A stretch of 64,000 nt of DNA from Ignelater luminosus (lineage: Eukaryota > Arthropoda > Insecta > Coleoptera > Elateridae): the NCBI GenBank assembly GCA_011009095.1, contig VTPC01091281.1, positions 69,767 through 133,766 of the forward strand, read 5' to 3'. The position numbers were made by a program, and so were the translations under genes. Below are positions 60,431 through 64,000 of this stretch, piece by piece. The notes beneath the pieces were generated by a model. It saw nothing but the letters and a program-made list of their open reading frames with translations, was not told the DNA's origin and ran no database searches. The first letter of the stretch is position 1, and each line of letters begins with the position of its first letter.

Positions 60431-61640
60431 CACTTCACATATAATTTATTAAAATATCACAGAGTATAAAGTAGGAACCTGTAATCACGAGTAACCTAGC
60501 TATGTATGGATCTAGAAGTAAGAAATCTTTCATTAGTTCATTTTGGGCAGGCTGCTTTAGGAATTCGAAGGCTCCATTTCAACCAAAAGAACGAATATTT
60601 GGAATGACATCGACAAAGGGAAAGACGAATTACGGAATTCACTGGCATAGTAAGGAAAATCGCGGAAAACTCTAAAATGAGATTTTAACCCTTAACTTCT
60701 TTTTTACTGCCCAAATTGCACAATTCTAATCTAATTGGTTCATGGGCAAATAACCCAGTTTATGCTCAATTTGTCTCGGAATCAAGAGTTTTTCAGAATC
60801 CAGGGAAAGATTTCTGAGCTCTCATGGAAATTCCTATTATGTCTCTTACAAAAAGTCCTTCTATCGTTTTCTTATTTAATTTTTCTAAATTGGTATAATT
60901 GTATACTGATATAGTTTCAATTCAATAAGCATATCGTATTTAGGTACACTTTTTGTGTACCTCTCTTAGCTTAACTTGGCAAGCACAATATCTAAGTTAC
61001 ATAACCTCACATCTGTTCGTATCAACTAATCAAAAGTCTTAGTTTCAGTACTGGGTGAGTCTTTTAGAGAAAGGCAGACGATAATATTGTCGAGAGAGGG
61101 GAATTTAATCCGAAACTAGGAAGGCTAATTTCATTTTTTGATTGCTCTTGATGTGCTTTTGTTGTTTTCTAACATCTCAAGGCTCTCAGACATTTGTTTA
61201 TGTCGAGGGAGTGTATTATATTTCAGAAACGAAATGTTACATTGAGATGAAATTTTTGATACTATTAATGATGAGGCCTATAGTTGGGTACTACGACTGT
61301 TTGCCGTTTGTTTTTTAATCAACAATTGCAAGTAATGAGTCTTCATATATAGATAGATCGATACATTGCCTACAAAAAACTTGAAGAGCTTGCTTAAAAT
61401 GGAACGCAAAAGAAAAAGTTAACTACAAAATAATTGTGACTTGCAAATTACAAATATCTAATAAACAATTCAATGTAATAATTTGTTATCGATCAAATAA
61501 TCGGAAGATCCTTCAAATAGTTGATGAGATTAATTCAATAACCAAACAGCGTTGTTTTAATTCAAATTTAACTATTAAAGGTCAAGTTCATTATTTTTAT
61601 GGCATGGATGTTCGTTGACAATGACCTGATAAACGATAGA
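60431..61640. other. AT-rich DNA, nothing recognised
   Basis: No gene, repeat or strong motif. The short open frame at 61436-61618 is unsupported. Confidence 0.45.
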
Positions 61641-62680
61641 TTGGATAAATAGGGACCAATTATCCGTCTAGCCTATATAAAAAGTAGGTGTATATAAGGG
61701 GGTGGAACGAAGAAGCGCGAAATCAATCGCTATTTATTTTCCTGTTCCCTTTTGACAGGTTGATTGAAAATGAAGCGTGACACAAAAGATGAAAAAAACG
61801 TTACGAAGCATTTGTGAACGCTTTTTAATGGCCGTTTAAATACAATTTACTTTTGATGCATTGTTGAACAACTAAAAAAGAAAAATATTCAAAGGCCTCT
61901 CCTTCTTTTATTTTTTTTGGTCATCGGCATCCATAGATTGCGCAACGCTTATGCACAAATTACTCGATGGAGGAAGTTGTGGTCATTGTTTCTAAGGTTT
62001 AATGACCGAATTTCTAAGAGGTGATTTTAAAGTTTGATCTCGTCCTAATCCTCGAAGTCAATTTTTGAAATACAGGAAATGTAATTTATAGTTATTGTTC
62101 TTTTTTGGGTTTGGTTCCTAGTGGAGAATTTTAATTAAACATTTCCTTTTTTGCGAAAAAGAAGAATTTGTTATTGCCTGGCGTGTAAATTAATCCTAAT
62201 AGTAGTTCGTTTGGTTAGTGCAGTAATTATGTATGTACACTTTTGTTAATTAACTCAACGTTGTGTACATAAATGAATGTCTGATGCGAGCGCCAAGTGC
62301 AAATTGATCCTTTCACATTATCACGCACGCATATAATCAAACAATTACGGTCCATTTAGTTTTTTGATCGACCATTGTATTCTAATAATTGGGTTATCAT
62401 ACTCTTATGATCGCGCGCCGTGAAAATAACAATGATATTAACAGCGAAAGGGGAGAAAAGAGAATATAATGGGCTACAGATGAAATTGCAAACAGTCTAC
62501 GCTTATATAACATTGCGGTTTTACAAATATCGTAAGGTCAAGGAAAATAAATGTCGCTTTTTGACATTTTGTCGTGATAACGCCAGTTATCTTTCTAGAC
62601 ATTTGTATAATAAACGATGTGTATGGATATGTCTCGCGCAATTTTCATCATCCATCTCTTCGGTTATGTAATTTGATATA
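61641..62680. promoter_or_regulatory. CpG-richer region with two TATA-like boxes
   Basis: CCTATATAAAAAG near 61673 and GTATATAAGGG near 61690 are followed by AAGCGCGAAATCAATCGC. CpG dinucleotides are more frequent from here to about 62660 (ATCGCGCGCCGTG near 62410). A 15-codon frame (MKRDTKDEKNVTKHL) starts at 61770. No gene is recognised downstream within the window. This may be a promoter or other regulatory region, or nothing. Confidence 0.25.
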
Positions 62681-63540
62681 AAAGGCAAGCCAAGCAGAAA
62701 ATTTTGCTAATCATCCTAGCGAGAAATTGAACATAACAAGGGGGGTTGAAAATAATTTCCACGAAAAAAACCGTCCAAAATAAATAATCTGTACCGTTTG
62801 CATGGGAGGGGGAAAAACGAAAACTCCACCAAAATCGATTTCTTTATAATTAACCTCCTCATCAAAGGAAAATATTTACAAATAATTATCTTTTCATCGT
62901 TCCCTTTAATGAAATCTACTTTCAGTGTTTATACAATCGTTTTTCAAACATTTTACGATATTAGTGTTGCTTTGTGGACTTCTTTAATGCTTTAAGTATC
63001 AAAAGACGAAAGAATTTATTAATAGAAACTAGTTAGTACCTGTATAATAACAAATTACAGGCAATTCCTTTCTGGAACGAAGCTTAATATGAAAATACCT
63101 TAATGTAATCTAAATTTATATGATTGACATTTTGATTAAATATTTTGGAAATTCCTAAAATTACCGTATCGTGAGAGATGAGAAGTTAACAAACAGGCGA
63201 GTTTAACCTTCACATCATCAACTATCAGAAAGTATCTAAATTTCAAGTTTTTAAAAAATTCCATAATTTCTAATTTAAACACTTCGAAGGTTGTTGACTT
63301 ATCCATTCATAACCTTCATTATTCTGTATTTTTACGATAACAAGCAAAAACTTTTTCAAAACCTTAATTGTAAATGGTCGAAAAAGTTAATTTGGTTCGT
63401 ATGTAGGTTTCCGTCCTCCACCAGGTCATCTTCTGTGGCTAATGCCATTCGATTGAATTTCCTAGCTAAATTATAAAATATTATACGGAAGAAACACATT
63501 TTAAAACTACGATCGAAGGATGCAATCAACATTCAGTGTG

Positions 63541-63818
63541 TATATTCAAAATATAATCAGAGAAGGCAACCAACACAAGACAAAGTGCAAATAGAAAAAA
63601 ATTTGGATTAAAAACCATTCCTGGTAAAAACCACAAACATGTGCTCTTCACCAAACCATTCTATCTTTGATAACTAGTCCAACTAAAGTAAAAATTAGGA
63701 TAATTGCTATCTAGAGGGTATATTCAAAATATTATCAACGACGCTAAAACGATTAAATCGAAAAAGAGCAAATGGAAAGAAAGTAAGGCTAAAAACCATT
63801 CAAGGTAAAAACCACAAG
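63541..63818. repeat. Tandem duplication, ~178-bp unit
   Basis: TATATTCAAAATATAATCA at 63541 recurs as TATATTCAAAATATTATCA at 63719. Both copies continue with a similar order, ending TAAAAACCATTC..GGTAAAAACCACAA. Two diverged copies of a unit of about 178 bp. Confidence 0.75.
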
Positions 63819-63897
63819 TCAATAATTGTAATTATCGGCCAGATGCGTCTTAGAGAAAATTAACTTGATTCTAGGGTTAAATTCCATTTTTCATCAA

Positions 63898-63912
63898 GTC
63901 ACCTGCGGTGAC
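63898..63912. repeat. Perfect hairpin word GTCACC-TGC-GGTGAC
   Basis: A 6-bp stem with a 3-base loop, the same hairpin word as in the arrays at 27-29, 37-38, 54.7 and 59.6 kb, followed by similar but degraded copies to the window end (ATCTACGATGACCAACAATC). Confidence 0.6.
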
Positions 63913-64000
63913 TAACAATCAGACCGCACCCTTCATAAGGTTATCTACGATGACCAACAATCTAGTTTAAACTATAAAGTCAATTAAAGTCGACAATAGA

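Noticed and set aside
1..64000. CRISPR arrays, operons, tRNA or rRNA genes
   Set aside because: No regularly spaced direct repeats with unique spacers, no prokaryotic gene arrangement, and no cloverleaf with A and B boxes noticed; the tandem arrays have contiguous monomers.

Overview
The window is eukaryotic and almost certainly from an insect. Genes are split by GT-AG introns, the DNA is strongly AT-rich, most of the length is non-coding, and the protein matches are to animal families: MSK/JIL-1 kinase, iodotyrosine deiodinase, a GPI-anchored Ig/FN3 adhesion protein and a mariner-superfamily transposase. A beetle is plausible from the repeat style, but the order cannot be fixed from this sequence. 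A run of ten N at 24504-24513 shows it is assembled sequence.

Layout. (1) 1-31.9 kb, minus strand: the 5' part of a ribosomal S6 kinase alpha-5 (MSK/JIL-1) type gene. Only one exon shared by all forms (382-450, start of the first kinase domain) lies in the window; the rest of the kinase continues past position 1. Up to three phase-compatible starting exons lie upstream at 9184-9394, 26787-26817 and 31708-31870. The farthest has the best homology support and a CpG-richer putative promoter. The introns between are filled with old, degenerate tandem arrays. (2) 36.2-41.7 kb, plus strand: a complete four-exon iodotyrosine deiodinase gene, divergent from the kinase promoter. (3) 43.7-50.8 kb, minus strand: at least ten exons of a GPI-anchored cell-surface protein with three Ig domains and one FN3 domain, convergent with the deiodinase. 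Its signal-peptide exon was not found. (4) 52.36-53.66 kb: a complete mariner-superfamily transposon with perfect 31-bp inverted repeats, a TA duplication and an uninterrupted 361-residue transposase. (5) 54-64 kb: no confident gene; more decayed tandem arrays and two CpG-richer patches.

The genes do not form a pathway. The two most interesting threads are the gene architecture (alternative kinase starts; a run of four symmetric phase-1 mini-exons coding the stalk of the Ig protein) and the repeat landscape. In the latter, several arrays with different monomers each carry a short hairpin-forming palindrome. One palindrome, CACC-N3-GGTG, recurs at seven or more separated loci in both orientations.
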